Shown piece after piece: positions 47,188-47,734 of a stretch of DNA of 47,734 nucleotides. The notes under the pieces were generated by a model. The model was not told the DNA's origin, searched no databases, and worked only from the letters and a program-made list of their open reading frames with translations. Source of the DNA: an uncultured Planctomycetaceae bacterium. GTDB taxonomy: Bacteria; Planctomycetota; Planctomycetia; Planctomycetales; Planctomycetaceae. Both the position numbers and the translations under genes were made by a program. The stretch lies in contig CAITYU010000576.1 in NCBI GenBank assembly GCA_903896675.1, positions 1 through 47,734 of the forward strand, read 5' to 3'. The first letter of the stretch is position 1. Each line of letters starts with the position of its first letter.

Positions 47188-47578
47188 AACGTCCAGGGAC
47201 CGCAGCAGCAGTTGCCTGACATTGGCCAATGCCGAGTCGGCTGCCACGACCAGCGCACACGAAGTTCATTTGACACGGGGGACCTGCGACCGGGTACTTC
47301 CAATTCCAGCCACGGGATTTGCGTTTCAGCACGAGGCGCATGTTGGCTGGACGCGGTTTCCCTGGCGGTCTGAAGGTGGGGCCACGCAGTGGTGGCCTGT
47401 CTGAATGAGGCGGTACCTGTGCAGGTGGCTGGACACGGCAGGACACGGATGAATGCCGGGGGCCGTCTTCATTTCCGTGCGTCGCGGCGGCGTGGTGAGG
47501 GGGAGGGTGTTCGGCCCAGCGGGAGCTTCGCCCTCCCGAGGTGAGAGGGCGAGGGAGGCTGGCTTGTCCCATGAGGAC
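47188..47578. other. Intergenic region between proA and the DUF1501-type gene
   Basis: About 390 nt with no supported gene on either strand; open frames here are short and low-complexity. It contains the GC-rich hairpin element at ~47520-47560. No T-rich rho-independent terminator is evident for either converging gene. Confidence 0.5.
47519..47560. repeat. REP-like GC-rich palindromic element
   Basis: GGGAG-cttcgcc-CTCCC (47521-47537) overlaps GCCCTC-ccgaggtga-GAGGGC, giving two alternative hairpins in a CAGCGGGAGCTTCGCCCTCC context. I recall similar 'GGGAGCTTCGCCCTCCC' elements scattered between genes in planctomycete genomes, so this may be one copy of a dispersed intergenic repeat. Only one copy is in the window. 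Confidence 0.35.
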
Positions 47579-47734
47579 TCAGCCGATGATCTGTCGGATG
47601 GGTTCTACGTGCTCAACACCGACAAGTTTCTGGTCCAGTCCTGAGTGGAAGTAGCTGAGTCGATTGGGGTCGATGCCCAGTTGGTTCAGTACGGTGGCGT
47701 GCAGTCGTTTGACGTGGAAGGGTTCGTCGACTGC
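47579..47734 (-). CDS. DUF1501-type protein, C-terminal 51 residues only
   Basis: Reading the minus strand from the window edge gives 51 residues ending in TGA (47579-47581). The blocks FHVKRLHATVLNQLGIDPNR and LSYFHSGLDQKLVGVEHVEP match the conserved C-terminus of DUF1501 proteins, a sulfatase-fold family expanded in Planctomycetota that is usually exported by Tat and paired with DUF1549/DUF1553 cytochrome-type proteins. The rest of the gene lies to the right of the window. Function is unknown. Confidence 0.85.
   Translation of the reverse strand, partial: AVDEPFHVKRLHATVLNQLGIDPNRLSYFHSGLDQKLVGVEHVEPIRQIIG

Overview
The window looks like chromosomal DNA from a member of the Planctomycetota, probably order Planctomycetales. 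The evidence is a DUF1598-type secreted protein, the C-terminus of a DUF1501-type protein at the right edge, a ceramidase-like/LamG secreted protein, a cysteine-rich HEAT-type secreted protein, and lipid A genes of the LpxD/LpxI type. GTG starts are common. The + strand appears G-rich over C whichever strand the genes are on, most visibly in the first ~23 kb. No tRNA, rRNA, CRISPR array, transposase or prophage gene was seen.

Layout. 1-2.9 kb (+): the 3' part of gcvPB (glycine cleavage) and an RbsA/MglA-type sugar ABC ATPase whose expected permease is missing, with only a 9-codon coupled start after it. 3.2-5.9 kb (+): a SirB1-like transglutaminase/TPR protein, a Bcp peroxiredoxin and a lipoprotein. 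5.9-9.1 kb (-): a DUF1598 secreted protein, an LPG-synthase-type membrane protein and a two-CBS protein. 9.2-10.3 kb (+): an orphan NMT1/THI5-like solute-binding lipoprotein. 10.6-17.7 kb (+): a four-gene tripartite efflux operon (very long TolC-like lipoprotein, HlyD/MacA-like adaptor, MacB-type ATPase, MacB/FtsX-type permease). The TolC-like and HlyD-like proteins carry canonical EF-hand loops. 17.8-23.3 kb (-): mutL, an unknown secreted protein, lpxI and lpxD. 23.3-25.1 kb (+): a structured leader, a cysteine-rich 20-residue-repeat plus HEAT secreted protein, and a strong terminator. 25.1-26.1 kb (-): an unknown membrane-associated protein. 26.3-27.0 kb (+): an M50 site-2-type protease. 27.0-30.2 kb (-): a secreted ceramidase-like/LamG protein and a radical SAM protein. 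30.2-45.5 kb (-): a complete 14-gene nuoA-N operon. 45.9-47.2 kb (+): proA. Right edge (-): the DUF1501 C-terminus.

How the genes work together. The nuo operon encodes a whole proton-pumping NADH:quinone oxidoreductase in canonical order, with several translationally coupled junctions. Unusual Pro/Ala-rich or hydrophilic additions occur in NuoI, J, K and L. The efflux operon should form an envelope-spanning pump or lipoprotein/peptide exporter. LpxD and LpxI are two steps of the Raetz lipid A pathway, which implies an LPS-type outer membrane. The most unusual features are the EF-hands in two partners of one efflux system, the 60-bp in-frame repeat Cys-rich secreted protein with a structured leader, and the possible permease remnant behind the sugar ABC ATPase.
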